The notes: generated by a model not told the origin, from the sequence alone. Positions 1 through 12,479 are shown, numbered from the stretch's first letter. The stretch is 64,000 nucleotides of DNA from Trema orientale (GCA_002914845.1 JXTC01000302.1:248132-312131), one strand, 5' to 3'. Numbers and translations: made by a program.

Positions 1-574
1 ACATGCATGTTCCCTGTTCCATCCCAATTTATTACCACTTGGATTTGTTTGATTGTTCTTCTTTTCTACAAAATTTACTTAACAGCTTAATCTATTTGGA
101 TGGACTAGAAATGTAAGGTATTTGAGAATACATCAAGAACTGAAGTGCTTGGCCTGGACTTCTTTAGCTGTATTCTTTTATATCAAAGTAAGTGAGTAGG
201 ACTTTAGGCTAAAGAAATCCTCGGGCCAGGACTAGTTGCCTAGGCACAAATCAGTGTAAATGGGTTGTGCTGGGCCAGCTGAGGTTGAGTTAACAGATTC
301 CCTTAAGCCCTTAGTTGCAATATACGTAAATTAGTAGAAGGCCGCCATGCAGTGAATCAGTGATGATTTATACTCTTCCATAAATCTAACCAACTCTAAT
401 TTTGGACTTGAATATATTGCCTACTCCTTGTGTGACAACAGCTTAAGTGCTGATACTGCTCCTTCCAAATGAGCTTGCTAGTTTCTCAGGTTTGAACAAA
501 GAGTGCTTCTTAAAATAAGAATGGTTGGTCTTGTTTTGTCCAACCCAGTTAAAGTTTTGCTGAGCCACTTTAGG
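1..574. other. Intergenic, no gene seen
   Basis: AT-rich sequence without a supported reading frame, splice structure or RNA gene. Nothing beyond scattered short repeats can be named. Confidence 0.5.
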
Positions 575-690
575 CTAGGCTAGCTCAAGTAACTGGGTGG
601 GTGAATATGTGTGTAAGTGGTCCAGGGTTCATGTCCCCTTAAATGTATATACGTATCTTATTATAATAACTAAAAAAAAATAATGAGGAA
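575..690 (+). mobile_element. tRNA-derived SINE-like element
   Basis: A short Pol III-type unit. An A-box-like TAGCTCAAGTA lies at 581-591 and a B-box-like GGTTCATGTCC at 626-636, with the GGGTGGGTGAAT stretch between them that is common in plant SINEs. An A run follows at 672-680, as expected for a SINE tail. No clean target-site duplication was found, so the ends are approximate. A decayed tRNA pseudogene is the alternative. Confidence 0.5.
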
Positions 691-3110
691 GAATATGGAG
701 CTTTGCTAATTACTTAACCTTATTTATTTCTCTGGCAACATGATAATTAATTATTGATGTTTAAAACTAGATGAAGATTTGAACCAAATAGTTGTATATG
801 TATTATGGATATCTCTATAACCATGATGATGCATGAAGTCTTTAGACCGGTATGAATTTGATGTAAAATCTAGTTATCTCCAGTGCTTGATAAATAGTTT
901 CTCACCTTTTATGTAATCATAATGAATCATGTGTGTAAAACAGAACCCATTAGGAAAATGTGAAACCTTCAACTACACCAATAATTATCCTTGAAACTCA
1001 TAATGACATTACCAAAAGAGACTTCACTATCAAAAGTCCAACCCCAGTGTCATAGAAAGGGACTGCACATTTCTTTTTAAGCTTTCTTGAAAAATAATTG
1101 TATGTAGCAGTTGGTAACTAGGAGCAGAAAACTCCAAGTTACCAGCACCGTGTTGCAGCAGCCAACTGGTCAACACAAAGGTGAGACAAGAAGAATAATA
1201 TACGGCAATTGAAAGAGTGGTTCTGGTGTCTCTTTCTTATTCAATTTTTGGTTTCATTAATTTTCTTTCTTTTAACTTCTGACATCAGTGTCCTACTAGT
1301 TTTGCTAGTGCATTCTCTTTCTCTTTGCTTTGCAGTAGTTGATTTTAAGCTTTGTTAGATGGTAGGAAGACATAGACATTTACTATGCAACAGCTCAAGG
1401 AATCTTAGCAGCAAACTAATAAATACATCGACCGTCTTCTTCTACCCCAAAAAGAACGTAAACTTTATACCTAAAAGTCTTGTAATATTAAGATTAGAGT
1501 GGTTGAAGTTTGAAACAAAACCTTATCAAGTTCAAGAAAGTGAATGTTAAACGTTCCTTTTTTTTTTTTTTTTTTTTTTTTCACTTGTGTCGTTTTCGCT
1601 CTTTGGCTTTGTTTTTTCCACTAAACACCATTGCAGACGGCATCTCGAAAAGAGCACGTACTATTTTAAATAGAGTTAGATTGAAACAGGAAAACCCAAA
1701 CAAATATAAAAAGATCTACAGCTTATACCTTGTATTTTTATATGGTGTTTCTGCTTGATCTTTAACTTGTAAGAAGACTAATGTATTTGACCATATCAAC
1801 AAGAGAATCCAATAATCTGTGCTTACTTATAGAATGCTTTCAAGTACTTTACTACTTCCAAGTGTTAAAGCTTAAACCTTACTCCATCCGATAAGTTTAT
1901 TTTTTCCATTAACATATAGTGGTCGGTGGAGATTAATGGAGACAACAAGAGCAACAGAAGGCATTTCTATTTCTTTATCTTTTTGGTTTAAGTTTCTGTA
2001 AACGTACATTTGAATTAATATTCAGCATTTAATTCATTCTAAGTCTGTTTGTTTACTCATAAATTTCATTCTAATAATAGTTGTTATCTAAGTAGTAGCG
2101 TAAGGTGCAAGTAAGCTAATAATGTTTGAATCTGAATAGTACAAAGTGTTACGAAGTGATCACACATAACCTTCTCATCATCTCAAACAGGATAACAATA
2201 AAAATTACTAATAATCAATATTAATTCCTAGCACCAAGGAAGAAAGATAATGCTATTGGTCAATTATATTATGTAGAAAATAATAACTACATGAAAAAAA
2301 AAAAAAAAAGAAGAAGAAAAGGAAGCATCCCTTTCAAGAAAGCTCATTAAAGAAAGTAAGTCCCCACAAAGTAAAACGGTTTAGAGAGTTGAAAACCTGT
2401 GGTCCCAGTTGTAATTGGGCATTGATTAAGCATATAATGGGGTTAGGTGCTTTTTGTTTTCATTATCATGTAACTTAATCTATTGTATGAAATTATATTC
2501 TTGACGTATGACACTTTCAATCACTTATTCAGTAAAAATGTCTTTGTTTACCCACTTTTTTATTTAAGTTCTTCTTTTTTAGTTTTTTTCTTTAATCAAT
2601 TTTTGTACACTAATGGATTAGATATATCGTCATGTTAGCGACATTTCAACATAGTGATTATTGCTCGAAGTATAGGGATTTATATGTTTATTAATAGCAA
2701 ATCATCGTAATTAAATAGGAAATAGTATGAAATTATGATTTACTATAAATAAAAAAAATGCGAAATTTTTTAGATCATAACGTGTTTTTCTTACATTATC
2801 AAACAATTCTCACGTTATTGACACATCAACGTAATAAAATTGACATGGCTATTGAGAAGACATTTTCATGTCAATTCATGCATAAAATCATTAAACAAAG
2901 TTGTACTTGAAGGATTACTCAAACTATAATTGTCCATTAATTGTTATTAAATGCAATTAGAATAAAATAAACATCATTTCAATCTCATTTCAATCTTTTT
3001 TTTATTATTATTAATGAATATTTAGCAAGGAACAGCTATAAGCCACCACTACTAGTAATGGTGCAACACACACATTAAACAAAATTAGTACATCTCTTTT
3101 TTCTTCATTT
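691..3110. other. Intergenic, no gene seen
   Basis: AT-rich sequence with homopolymer runs (T run near 1558-1581, A run near 2294-2309). The two short open frames near 1359-1758 have biased, low-complexity composition and no family resemblance. A near-perfect 12-bp stem lies at 1113-1143 (GGTAACTAGGAG paired with CTCCAAGTTACC, 7-nt loop), with no sign that it is a microRNA precursor. Confidence 0.5.
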
Positions 3111-3185
3111 AAAAAAAAAAGGAAAAATAAAAAGAAAAAGCAACTGTTGTGACAACTATCAGGGCCCATGATGGGCCACATCCCT

Positions 3186-3383
3186 CACGTGTGGATGGGG
3201 TTTTTGGGCCAATGAGAGTCAAGATCAGAAAGGGCCGCACGTGTATATGTCCACCATCGTTGTCGATGGAGAGTTTAACACGTGTGAGGTGACAAGACAG
3301 CGGGAGGCGTGGCTCCGTTAAGTCCGCTACCGCCCAAATTGGGCCGTCGCCTTCGTCGGTCCAAAGTGCAACATTTTCACGTG
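3186..3383. promoter_or_regulatory. Island with four CACGTG G-boxes
   Basis: Four perfect palindromic CACGTG motifs lie at 3186-3191, 3238-3243, 3279-3284 and 3378-3383, in a GC-richer island (about 3150-3420) that also carries several GGGCC/TGGGCC words. G-boxes bind bZIP and bHLH factors, and TGGGCY words are common in plant proximal promoters. An open frame on the minus strand spans the island (3109-3399), but it resembles no family I know and ends in low-complexity sequence. No adjacent gene start was found, so the target of this island is unknown. Confidence 0.5.
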
Positions 3384-3425
3384 AAGTTTGGGCCGACACC
3401 CGGTCCTCGAATTAGTGTCTCCTAA

Positions 3426-4985
3426 TCTGGTAATTTTTTTTTTCAATTATAATATCTTAATTTGGTTTTTTATTTTTATGAAAATATAATAATATATAAT
3501 ATAATATAACGTATTGCTTACGTGTTTCACTGCTTTGAAAGGGTCCTTTGATTTGAATTTCTCGGTCTAGTTTTTTTACTCGGTTCCTTAATGGTCAACC
3601 ACCTATCAAAGGGGAACGAAAAAAAATAAAAATTATATTGTTTATTTGGCCGCCCATCTTTATTTTATGTGATAATAATAGTTATATTCTTTGTTGTAAC
3701 TTGTAAGTGCAGCTGGGAGACATCTCTATTTATTTAGGTTGGTTTATTTTGTTTCTTCCTTCTCAACTTGTAATAAATTCACTTATAGTTATTAATACTT
3801 TTTATATGAATAAAATTTTGTCTAATTTGAAATCCAACCTACTCTTGTAGATGAGCCGAAAACAAACTCTAGATACCTTAAAACGACATAGGTATTTTCT
3901 TTACCTCTTAACGAATCTAACTTGTATTTATTAATTTTTGGGGGAAAAAACAAAATAGAAAGCAAAAATTTATTGAGTAGTAGTACTTATATTACTCATC
4001 CATAAACTTATTCAATTATGAATTTATCCATACTTTTTGGTCATTGTCTTAAGATGATTGTGGATAATCAATGAGGTATTTGTTACTATAGACAAGTATA
4101 ATATTCTTAAGTCATGTAAGGAGTTGTAAAAGGGAAGTTGGTGAGCCATCTCTATTTGAGGTTAAAATATAATAATGTGATTTTTAAGTGTACAAGTAGG
4201 GATATCTTGTTACAACCTTTGTCAATCGTGAGTCATGGTTTGGTTATGCAAGAAAGCCTAGGATTAAATTTAACATATTAGAGGCATTTGTCATGCTCTT
4301 AGTAGTTAATTCAGTGAAGTTATAATCAGCTTAACTATTTTTTCTTGAATTAACAAAAATTTAGAAGTGGGGCTAACCCCAGCTAAAAGAATTTCTCTCT
4401 TAAGAAAGAAATCATGAATTTTTTTTTAAAATCATTTTTTCTTCTGAAATTGATTAAGACGTGTCAAAATTGCTACATCACCTTGTCTACATATTTCAAA
4501 ACAACAATTAGATAAAGGGCACTAAAATCTCAAGTATAAAGGGTAATAGTAAGTGAGCAACGCTACACAGTTAAGCCCAATTAGTTAGGCTCTCATAAAG
4601 AAAATAAAGAAATTGGACTATATATTAAAATAGAAAATCATGGACTTATCCACTTTCAAGTTTTCAACCATTAAAGTAAAAGGGGTTCATGTGGGTCCAA
4701 CAGATTCAATTTGCTACACAAAATTCATCAAATTCTAAAACGTTGACTGAAGATTGACCAGCTCATTTGCTGCCACGTCATCAATTGAAAATCTTTATAA
4801 TAAACTTTCATATCTTTTGTCTAGCAAAGACCACCCATGTTGGTTGCTCTCAAAACCACCCGATTTCTTCATAACGGCACATAATTTATTATCTAACGAT
4901 CTATTTATTAATTATTTTTTGGGTGGGCTGAACACCATGAAGCTTAAAGCCCACTTTTAAAAAAAAATTCACTTCGGGCCCAAAA
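3426..4985. other. Intergenic, no gene seen
   Basis: AT-rich sequence. No supported coding region, RNA gene or complete transposon was recognised. Confidence 0.45.
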
Positions 4986-4989
4986 AACT

Positions 4990-5500
4990 CAAAACGACAT
5001 CCCCACGTGGATTACGGCAGCCTGATTGCCCAAGAAGTGGGTCCCATAGGTCCATTGGAGGAGGGTGGCTTAAGAGAGAGACCTTGTTGAACACGCAAAG
5101 TCAACGCGACATTAAGCCAACGTGGCAGTGTCGTACATATAGTCCCCCATGAAGAGCCCCTCACCCGAATAATTTTTCCCGGATCCTTCGCCTCTCGGGA
5201 GCTGTGACCCTGCATGGTCCGTGGGCCCCGCAGACAAAAGGATCGTCTGCTACGTCGATATGTCCCCTTCCTCGCCGATTTTATGAAAAGTGTCAGACGA
5301 TCAACTGTTGTAATCGTCAGATAGTTCTGATTTGGCGGAGATCGTCTGTTTGCTACTCCTTCTACTCTTATCATGCACACTACAAATAGTAAAACTATAG
5401 TGCTATATTCTTCCAAAATTAATACAATGAATAAAGTTATTAATTTCGCGTTATTAAGCTTTTGTATTCTTGTATATAAAAACAAATTGTATTATTTGGA
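4990..5500. other. GC-richer island, possible decayed LTR
   Basis: This block differs from its surroundings in base composition. It holds a CACGTG at 5004-5009 and four copies of an 8-mer: ATCGTCTG at 5242-5249 and 5341-5348, its reverse complement at 5294-5301, and ATCGTCAG at 5313-5320. The AT-rich right end (about 5390-5480) has an AATAAA-like word and resembles the R/U5 part of an LTR. No matching partner LTR or target-site duplication was found, so a promoter island is an equal possibility. Confidence 0.3.
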
Positions 5501-8500
5501 CTGAATGCTAAATAATAATGCCAAGAATAGAATTGAACTGAAGGTGTTTAGAATATTCGTGGCCAAAACATCTGACCATACAGAAGTCTATCAAGGTCGA
5601 TCACATCATGATTTTGTCTTGGGAAGTATGTGTATCTATTTATTGTACATGTCTCATCTATTTAGAGACAAATAATACAAGGATGTTTTTGATTAATGTA
5701 TCGAAACTATTTCAACACAAAATCATGATCATGTTTTTTTTTTTAAAATATATCTATAGAATATTCATGTAAAAGTCAAATACCAAAAAAAAAAAAAAAA
5801 GAAAACACTACGAACGTAATTTAATTACTATTGATGAACATTTTTGTTTGAATCTCTTTGATTATAAAGTATCTGCATGAATAATAAACTATTTCCTTGT
5901 TACGCTAAGGTACAGTCCATGTTATCTATTTCGTGTCTTGTTGGCTCAAAATTGATTAAATTATTGGAAGTGGGAAAAAAATGTCTAATGCCCATTCGTG
6001 TCTTTTTTTTTTTTTTGCCCCGTATCAAGAAACGAACTCATTTAACGTATATCAGATATTATTTTTTTGTTTTATGAAGAAATATTGATAAATTGAAAGG
6101 GCCTCTAGAGAATGATCGTTTAAAAAAAATAAAAAAAAATCAGTCTTTAAAAAAATAAATTTCCATACATATCAGCTAATATTCAGGTTATAACTGATCT
6201 TTTCAAATATTTATTTAATTAAGGCTCAAAAATTATATCTATTGAAATCAAGTGTCAAAAAAGACACCCACCTAATTCTCTAAATTGAATTGGCATTCCA
6301 GAGGAATTAGAAATGAAAGTGAATGGTCTTAAATTATAAAAAATGTTGAGACTAGAGCTAGATATATTTTGCTTTATAGGGTCACTCAAAGTGATCGTAA
6401 ATAAAAAGTATATTAGTGTTTATGTACATATAAAAGGTATTTCAATTTTGTTGGTACGTATATATCCATACACCATTTTAGTATTATTTTAACCCTCTTC
6501 ATTTCAAATTTTGTTGAGAAGATCTTTCCAGTCCCTTTGATACCCATTTGGATAATATTTTCTCCACTTTTTGCAGCAGATTTTTTTTCCCCCCCAATTA
6601 GGATTTTTGTGAAGTTGAAAGATTGGCATATATAGGCATCATCATGATATCCTATAGATATATAAAACTCATTGTCAACAACATGAATTAATTAGCTTCC
6701 AACTTAGCTGATCATAGAGAGTGTAGTAAGAGATGGTCCTGCCTTTGGGGTTTTGCTATCTCAAGCAAATTGCATGCTTCACTTCAATAAAGTCTTCAGG
6801 TGCCATCAACTCTTCCATTACAACTTATAATTAATCATATATATGTATATGAAGTTAAAGTTACTTAAAATGACTTGTGGACCAAAAGCCTATCCATAAA
6901 TTTAATGAGTCTTTGTCATCAAGATGGTGAAGTCTAATCAGCCAGCATTACATATATACACACATATGTATGGCCATGGAAAATAAATAGTATGGAGAGT
7001 AATAAATATAGGTGCATTTAAAAGTAGATAAGCTTACCCTGAATGGCTTACCTCATGCCTCATGCATTGAGAAATTTTGATTAATTGGATATTTCTTTTC
7101 TCTTCTTTAATTTTCTTTTGCCTTAAAAGAAGAATAATTTCGAATTTTCTAGAGTACTAAAGGAGTTTAAAATTAACTGCAAGTATAAATGATCACTTAA
7201 TTATTTATAAACTAAGGTGTAGACAAGAATTCAACTTTTCCTATGTATGGTCGGGTGGTTAGAGACTTGAGAAACATCTTTTTACCCCCAAATTAATAAT
7301 TCACAACATTAATTAAAAAGTCACTAATAATTCATATATTTTGGTTGTGTCACTTGTCCGTACTATATATATAGTAAAGAAACAAATTCCTGACGATTGT
7401 GATGGGTGTAATTTAATGTTATGGTAATGGTATGGACCAGTGTTACTTTTTGTGCTTGAACAAAATCAGTATGGACATTGAACAAGGAATTAAAATCACC
7501 AAGAAGAAAAAAGGCAAAAAATAAAATGAAAATAAAAACGGGACCTTATCTTCTTCAGCAGTGCTCTGCAAAAAAATTCTTTTTTCTGTAACCCCTGAAA
7601 TTTTTGTCTCTGAATTTGTCTCTCTTTTATTTCTGGGTTTGTCCGTGTACTACTATGATTTTGTCTGTTGTACCCAGAAAAAGTTATTCTTTTTTATTCT
7701 TTTTTCTCCCCCCTAAAAATCAAAAATTGTTTTTGTTTGTCAGCTCAGAGAGTGGCAAAGAGGGAACAGCTTCTGATTCTACCTCATCTGTACTAGCTGC
7801 AGTTGTTGTGATCTTTTGACTGGTTGTACCCATTTCCGGCTAATAAATATCATGGACATAGCAGTAAATACAGTCTAGTAACATCAATTATTTCAAGCAT
7901 CAAAAGAGGAAAGGAAAAAGGGGCTGAAAAAGGTTAAAATGGGAAGCCAAAAAAAATAAATTTTTGCATAAAGCTGTAGCACTCGCAGTCTAGCACCACC
8001 AAAATTAAGTTTGGCGGAAAAGTGAAAAAGTTCATAACTTTGTGTAATGTTGTTGTAGAGAGCTTGTATCATTAGTTCACAAAATTCAAACCCCATATAT
8101 ATAAGTTGATAACCTTGGAGTTTGTTTAATGAGTCTCTTGACTTCTCCATAATATCATGCTGAGGTTCTATAATATTAAATACATGTTTTTCTTTTGCCA
8201 CTTAATGTGCTTGGCAGACAAGTCATGAAACAATATGATTAGTTTATCAGTAGGGTTTTTTTTCTAAATAATTATTCTAGTCCTCTTATTTACTATACTC
8301 TGGGAAAAGTTGGTGTCCTTTTCTTGAAAATCATAGGAAGAGAAAGGAGTTCAGAAGGATTGGTTGGCGCCTTGGTGGCTTTCTTATTGCCGTTTTAGTA
8401 AATAAGCCCATGAGACTTAAGTGGGCAGGAATCCTGGCTGGAATTAAGAATCAAATTCCCATAAAAACGTGATGATTATTGCTAGAAAGAATAGCTAAAT

Positions 8501-8750
8501 AAATTTTAAAAAAAATCTTTTAAAAGGAAAAAAAAAGGATAAGAGCAAAAGAAAAAGCTTCCTTGAAAGTAGAACTGTTTTTGTACATGGGCGCTAATTC
8601 AAAGGCTCTATGCATATTAAACAAACAGCTAAAAAAAAAATCAAGATAGATAATAAACATAAAAACGTGGTGTTAAACTAGAATAAGGGTAATAATTAAC
8701 CTCCCCCCCCCTAAGATCACAAAAACAGTTCTTGTACACCTCCATGAAAG
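5501..8750. other. Intergenic, no gene seen
   Basis: AT-rich sequence downstream of the GH3 3' end. It contains many A and T runs and no frame or splice pattern I can support. The 3' UTR and polyadenylation site of GH3 should lie just left of 8817 but cannot be placed precisely. Confidence 0.45.
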
Positions 8751-8816
8751 TACTGACCAATTGAGCTGCTACCACATGAAGAAACCTAGCGTATTCCATT
8801 CTTGCCCCCAAACTTT

Positions 8817-10474
8817 TCATTGCTCATGGTTATTGCACCATTGTTTATGTCCCGGAACCCATTTTGGGCACTTGGGGCTAAAATATTTGGAGACCACCCT
8901 CGAGTTCAAGAGCTCAACAATGGGTGCAAATTTCACACACCGGGGTGTCTTGTACTGATTAATGGAAGCCCCTAAACTTATAGCATAGTCCATAAGCTTG
9001 TCAAAAGTGCCAGGCTCAACGATCTTAATCTCAAGAGGACCAATTGACTTGTCCGAGACACGACCTTGGCGGTAAACACTGTTGAGAGACTCCTCAATAG
9101 TCAAACAACAGTCCTCAAAAACCGAAGGAGGAATAGGGGTTGAGCCCTTTAGACTAAGCTCCCAATAGAGCACGTAATGACCTGGAATTGTTGTCGTATC
9201 AGCATAGCTAGTGTACTCGGACACATTTGCGTCAAACGGCACCAAGTGGTGCACCGCGTTCTTAACCGCGTTCTGAAGCTCCACCTCATCGGTCTTGTCC
9301 GAGTCAATGCTCAAAACCACATTTTTCCTACAGATGAAGTTGAATTGAGGCGCTTTGTTCTTGAAACCGTCCACTCGGAGCACATCTCCTACTCTATACC
9401 GATAAAGTCCTGAAAATAAAATATTTTTTGAAAAAATAACAAAAGCCCATTTCAGATTATGAAAAAATAAACAAAACCCAGATTTTATTTTATTTAAAAA
9501 AAAAAACAATTACCGGCATAAGTGGTGACAACGAGCTCATACTCTTGGCCAAGTTTGACGTCAACAAGATCCACGAGTTCAAGCTGTTCTTTCTCGCTGA
9601 GCTGGGATTTGGGCACGGGGAGAGAATTAGTGGTGACCCCATTAAAGTTGTTCCTATGGACCGGCAAGAATTCAAAGTAGGCCATGGTTGGGATCAAGGT
9701 GTAGGAGACTTCGCTGGGCTTGCAAAGTGGGTTGAGATTAACACCAAAATAGCACTCTGAGGAGGCGTACATAGTGCAGACCAGAGGGAGCCCATTGCTG
9801 TAGTAATCCAGCGTTGGGATGTACTGTGACATGGTCCCAGTCACAATAACATCCACATATTTCGTATTGGGCCATATCCTAGTTATGATCCCTTGCCACG
9901 ACTCTTTACGACACTCCGTTTCGACGAAATCCGCCAGCTTTGGGTCGGCCCTGCTCAGGATTCTCCCCGCGGCCTCGCGGACAGCCGGGTCGGTGATTTG
10001 CGCGTTCAAAGTCCCTGTTCGTATGTCATTGCAGAGAAGGCGCCAGTGCTTCTCCAGGAACCGGATGGCCCGGATAAACCCGGATGCGAACACGGCCCCG
10101 ACCCGGAGCACCTCCTTGTGTTGGCAGAGGCCACAGAGGAGCTGGGAGTACATGCTTTGGTACGAGTCAGAGCAGAGAATGGTCTCGTTTGGGCTTGTGT
10201 AGTTGGTGTAAGGGTCATACGGCCTCTCGGTGAAATGGCTGCTTTTGTAGTAGCTGGTTAGGACTGGGCGAGCCACTAGGCCACCGGGGGTCTTGGACTC
10301 GGATTTTATGAACAGAAAGTACATTCCTTTGCCTTTCTCTAAGTCAGGGATGAATTGGCTCATTACAGGCATTAGTAGGCTATAAAGCAGTGACCTTCGT
10401 CCCATTTCTTCCTGAATTGTTGGCATCAATTTTCTCTCCCCACCTGATGTACCAGAGCTGTTTAAACCCAAAAA

Positions 10475-10506
<32 letters not shown>

Positions 10507-11057
10507 TCCATTAGCCCAAAAAAAAAAAAAAAAAACCCGTGTTGAAAACAGCTCAAAAAAATTCAAAACACAAAAATTTAGCTCATAGGAGAAAAGGGTA
10601 ATTTTATGTCCATATATGTGACAAAAAGGAAAAATAATGAAATCCCATCAGCCAAAAAGATGCTAAGACTCAAAAATCTAGCTTAATGGAGCAAAGGATA
10701 TCTTTAGTTTTGTGTGTATATGAATATGGACCTTGTCAAAAACTCTGAAATGGGCTTGGAGCAGAGGATTTGGGAGGTGTCACCATTGGCTATACGACTG
10801 ATATCGGGTTGGATGTCCTCATAGGTGATAACAGGGGCGACCTTTTTGAAGGTCTCCCGGTCAGTGCGGCCATTAAGGCCATGGCGCCTCAAGTACTCGA
10901 CATGGGCATTGCGGGAGAGGATTTCAGCGAGGACACGCTTCTGAACTTCATCAGCGTTGGAAGTGACATCTTCGATGAACTCAAGGGCCTTGGTGTTCTT
11001 CTCTTCTAGGTTGTAGTGCTCTGTTTGTTTTGACGAGTTCTTTGGAGCCTCAGGCAT
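8817..11057 (-). CDS. GH3.6: Indole-3-acetic acid-amido synthetase GH3 (group II, GH3.5/GH3.6-like)
   Basis: Acyl-acid-amido synthetase that adenylates indole-3-acetic acid with ATP and joins it to an amino acid, lowering free auxin; GH3 enzymes act in the cytosol. The coding exons on the minus strand are 11057-10732, 10457-9514 and 9409-8817. Both introns are GT-AG, and the joins restore the unbroken family sequence. The product is 620 residues against about 590-612 usual. The three acyl-adenylate motifs are present: [10 protein letters not shown] at 109-118, YASSE at 339-343 and YRVGD at 428-432. The start follows the family N terminus MPEAPKN. The C terminus runs a few residues past the usual KQW-N-N ending. 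Sequence and three-exon structure place it with the group II auxin-conjugating enzymes. The exact paralogue number is an inference. Confidence 0.95.
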
Positions 11058-11062
11058 GGTTG

Positions 11063-11087
11063 TTTTTTTTTTTTTTTTTAATGTTGA

Positions 11088-11120
<33 letters not shown>
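11063..11120 (-). repeat. A17 and (CT)15 runs in the GH3 5' leader
   Basis: Read along the GH3 transcript, a (CT)15 tract (11091-11120) is followed by an A17 run (11063-11079) that ends five bases before the start codon. CT/GA tracts are frequent in plant leaders and bind BASIC PENTACYSTEINE proteins. Both tracts are prone to length change. Confidence 0.85.
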
Positions 11121-11125
<5 letters not shown>

Positions 11126-11223
11126 CTTGAAGAGTGTGTGAGAAAGAGAAAGATAGAGATGTTATAAAAATATAGGAGAAGAGATGGTTTAGGTGTGGGG
11201 GAAAAAGAAAGATAGAAGTGGGG

Positions 11224-11231
11224 TTTATATA
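11224..11231 (-). promoter_or_regulatory. Probable TATA box of GH3
   Basis: The minus strand reads TATATAAA about 170 bp upstream of the GH3 start codon. This places transcription start near 11195 and leaves a leader of about 140 nt containing the CT and A tracts. Confidence 0.65.
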
Positions 11232-11263
11232 GAGCCACATGTGAAGGTGGCTGTACTGTGTGC

Positions 11264-11269
11264 TTGACC
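11264..11269. promoter_or_regulatory. W-box core near the GH3 TATA box
   Basis: TTGACC, the WRKY-factor core, lies about 33 bp upstream of the TATA box. Two more copies on the opposite strand sit in the duplicated block upstream (11414-11419 and 11500-11505). WRKY control is inferred from motif spacing only. Confidence 0.4.
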
Positions 11270-11385
11270 TTATAGGGGTCAGAAAGTAAACCAACAGTGT
11301 TATGAAGGGGCATTAATGGAAATATACACATTTTCTCACTTGGTATCATTCTGTTTTCCTTTTCAGAACATGCTTCTGTGACACA

Positions 11386-11540
11386 CCGATCCATGAAGTT
11401 TCCATGCATTCAAGGTCAAATTTGTAGCTCTACATGCATTCTTAAGGTTAGCACTTACACACCTTATTTACCGATTCATGAAGTTTCCAATGCATTCAAG
11501 GTCAAATTAGTAGCTACATTCATTCTTAAGGTTAGCAGCC
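11386..11540. repeat. 85-bp direct duplication in the GH3 promoter
   Basis: Two adjacent copies, 11386-11470 and 11471 to about 11540, start CCGATCCATGAAG and CCGATTCATGAAG. They share most bases through a TTCTTAAGGTTAGCA word. Each copy carries a GGTCAA W-box core. A short third fragment (ACACACCTTGTTTA) recurs near 11567. The block lies 160-310 bp upstream of the GH3 TATA box, so it alters promoter spacing and motif number. Confidence 0.8.
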
Positions 11541-12152
11541 AAAGAAACAGTAAAAAATGTAAAAAGACACACCTTGTTTAATCTCACATAGTGTTTAAAG
11601 TGCTATATGGCTTGATTGAGATAAAAACACGATTTATATGTCAAATTCTCATTGTCACTAATTAGTTTTCACTGTTGTCAATTAAATATTTTTGACCCCA
11701 CCATTAATTATTTTAATTTCTCCCAACAGTGACACTCGAGTCATGAAATTATCGCTCACACTACAAGGCTTTTTATATGTGTTCAAAAAATATACTTGAT
11801 TAGACTAGAAGGTAGTAGTTTCAATTTAGGTAGGAAGAAATTCACCACTCATTTTGAAAGATGAATCAATTTTTGTTTTGTAAAATGTGATCGATTAATT
11901 GGTAAGAGTGTGTTGTATTTAAAGCAATTATTTTATATCTCCATAAATTGATTAACTTATTGCAATGAACTGTAAATTTTTCCCAAATCAATAAAATATA
12001 AGAAAGAGGCACGAAAAATTTACATGCATTTTTTTTCCCCTTTTTCTACCAAAAAGCACATGCAAAATCCACTTTGGAATGGCTCAACTTACCGGTTTTC
12101 ATGAGTGTGACCATGCTCAATTGGCCAGAAACTCACAAAAATCCCACACGTC

Positions 12153-12158
12153 CACGTG
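12153..12158. promoter_or_regulatory. CACGTG G-box upstream of GH3
   Basis: A perfect CACGTG in the context CCACGTGTC, about 0.9 kb upstream of the GH3 TATA box. A related ACACGTG word occurs near 12734. Link to GH3 control is inference. Confidence 0.35.
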
Positions 12159-12473
12159 TCAAGGTAGTAGTCACTCAACAGCCTCAGTTTTGGTGACCCT
12201 CAAAATTAAAATTTTTGACTTTTGAAGGCTTAAGCTTTTAAAAACCCATTTTAAAATTGTCTTCCTATGTGGCCAGTGTACAACAGTGCACAAGCAAAAG
12301 AGCGCTATTGCGTACAAGTAATAATAAGTAATAATATTAATCCATTTAGAATCTACCTTCTCAAGGTGTTTAAAGCCAATTTTGATTAATTTAAAAAATA
12401 TATTTTTAACCGGCAATACCCGGTAAAACCGCAGTAAAGTAGTTTCCTATACTTTCTGGCCTTGTAGCGCGGG

Positions 12474-12479
12474 TGTCTC
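12474..12479. promoter_or_regulatory. TGTCTC auxin-response core upstream of GH3
   Basis: TGTCTC is the classical ARF-binding core found in GH3 promoters. This copy lies about 1.25 kb upstream of the TATA box, far for a primary element, and a six-base word can occur by chance. Confidence 0.3.

Noticed and set aside
1113-1143. Perfect-looking stem as a microRNA or terminator
   Set aside because: The 12-bp stem is too short for a plant microRNA precursor, and stem terminators do not apply to Pol II genes.
1359-1758. Two overlapping short ORFs
   Set aside because: Low-complexity phenylalanine and lysine stretches from T and A runs; no conserved pattern.
3109-3399. 96-residue minus-strand ORF over the G-box island
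   Set aside because: Its residues come from regulatory-looking GC-rich DNA and end in an A-run tail; no family resemblance and no splice partner.
9819-10261. Long plus-strand ORFs opposite GH3 exon 2
   Set aside because: Shadows of the GC-richer GH3 coding sequence; the minus-strand frame has all family motifs.
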